A DNA stretch of 42,561 bases from Zopfochytrium polystomum (lineage: Eukaryota > Chytridiomycota > Chytridiomycetes > Chytridiales > Chytridiaceae). The notes below the pieces were generated by a model that was not told the origin of the DNA, made no database searches, and saw only the letters and a list, made by a program, of their open reading frames with translations. This document shows, in pieces, positions 41,802 to 42,561 of this stretch (position 1 is the stretch's first letter; every line of letters starts with the position of its first letter). The DNA lies in the NCBI GenBank assembly GCA_025765615.1, contig JAIVFJ010000426.1, forward strand, positions 1 to 42,561, written 5' to 3'. Made by a program: the position numbers and the translations under genes.

Positions 41802-42561
41802 ATGGCTCCCTCCAAGCAACTGAAACCCCTGGGCCACGGCGGCCCGCTGGTTGCCCCCATCGGCCTCGGCGCAATGGGAATGAGGTAAGTTTGCTGGATC
41901 GCTATTTGCGTGTGATTGCCCGAACACTTACCACCTATAACAATTCGAAAACAACAGCGAGTTCTACGGCCCGTCCGACGACTCTGAGAGCCTCAAGGGT
42001 GCTGCACCACGCCATCGACGTCGGCATGAACTTTATCGACACGGCAGACATGTACGGCAGCGGCCACAACGAGAAGCTGATCGCCAAAGTCCTCAAGACG
42101 CGTCGCAACGAAGTGTTTATTTGCACCAAGGTGCGTTTACCTTAGACGTCATTTTGACATTTTTCACTTCTCAAACCTCCGATCGGGTCCCCACCATTCC
42201 AATTTACTACATAGTTTGGTATTACCCGCGGTCCCAAACGAGATCGGCGCCATCAGAGGCGACCCCGAGTTCGTCCGCGAGTCCTGCAGGAAGTCTTTGG
42301 AAAGGCTCGAGGTCGACTACATCGATTTGTACTATCAACACCGCGTGGACCCCAACACCCCGATTGAGGACACTGTGAAGGCCATGGCGGAGCTGGTCAA
42401 GGAAGGAAAAGGTTGGTGAGAAGGACTGTGGGGTGGGCGCGGTTGAAAGCGGGGTGCCGGGAGACGGTTGGTGATTTCATGCAAAATTGTGTGATGCGCA
42501 CCCGCCATCCGTCATACTAGCTAATTCACGCACCTTGAACCACGCACAGTGAAGTACATTG
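41802..42561 (+). CDS. Aldo/keto reductase, 5' part (runs off the window)
   Basis: Exons are 41802-41884, 41958-42130, 42215-42411 and 42550 onward, all GT-AG. The protein begins [20 protein letters not shown] and continues [15 protein letters not shown], the start of the (beta/alpha)8 barrel of small monomeric NADPH reductases. The catalytic tetrad is visible: Asp and Tyr in FIDTADMYG, Lys in FICTK and His in YYQHRVDP. It should reduce an aldehyde or ketone in the cytosol with NADPH; the sequence looks closest to the AKR13/pyridoxal-reductase-like group. Two single-base insertions break the frame, at the GGG of 41997-41999 and the AAA of 42236-42238. Removing one base from each run restores every splice phase and the conserved motifs. 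They are more likely assembly errors than true lesions. The C-terminal half is outside the window. Confidence 0.85.

Noticed and set aside
1..42561. CRISPR arrays, bacterial insertion sequences or operons
   Set aside because: No regularly spaced repeats or transposase frames are present, and genes contain spliceosomal introns.

Overview
The window reads as nuclear DNA of a fungus. Most genes are GC-rich and split by short GT-AG introns of about 55 to 150 bases. The families are fungal: an SPX-domain phosphate/anion permease, DHA1 and DHA2 drug:H+ antiporters, an Mpv17/PMP22 protein, a GT31-type glycosyltransferase and an aldo/keto reductase. There is also a Tad-like non-LTR retrotransposon. 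A zoosporic (chytrid-like) fungus is my guess for the lineage; the sequence does not prove it.

Layout. 1-1128: a frame-broken, low-complexity minus-strand gene. 1190-3845: gene-poor sequence with a perfect GC-rich palindrome. 3846-4377: a small cysteine-motif (DUF5522-type) gene in three exons. 4699-12138: a LINE on the minus strand with a 31-base tail, ORF1 and ORF2, bounded by an exact 17-base target-site duplication. It carries many frameshifts and is dead. 12156-14589: gene-poor, with decayed repeats, a lone tRNA T-arm and a possible broken secreted-protein gene. 14590-16646: a DHA2 transporter pseudogene. 16749-21793: two related broken F-box/WD40 loci on the minus strand, separated by a small unknown gene and a LINE ORF1 relic.

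22452-25560: two adjacent disordered-protein reading frames on the minus strand that may be one gene. 26010-27734: an Mpv17 gene and a 5'-truncated duplicate. 28047-30776: two unrecognised plus-strand genes. 31525-33537: a membrane-anchored GT31-type glycosyltransferase with a C-terminal PAN/apple domain. 33713-36958: an SPX permease whose reading frame needs a 7-base micro-exon. 37308-41172: a tandem pair of near-identical DHA1 transporters. 41802-end: the 5' part of an aldo/keto reductase.

The genes do not form an operon-like unit; this is a eukaryotic segment shaped by local duplication and retrotransposition. Several otherwise normal genes are broken by a single extra base in a short homopolymer. 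That pattern suggests assembly indels in at least some of them, so those frameshifts should not be read as proof of gene death. The strongest observations are the micro-exon, the target-site-delimited LINE with a 43-base A tract between its two ORFs, and the GT31-PAN fusion.
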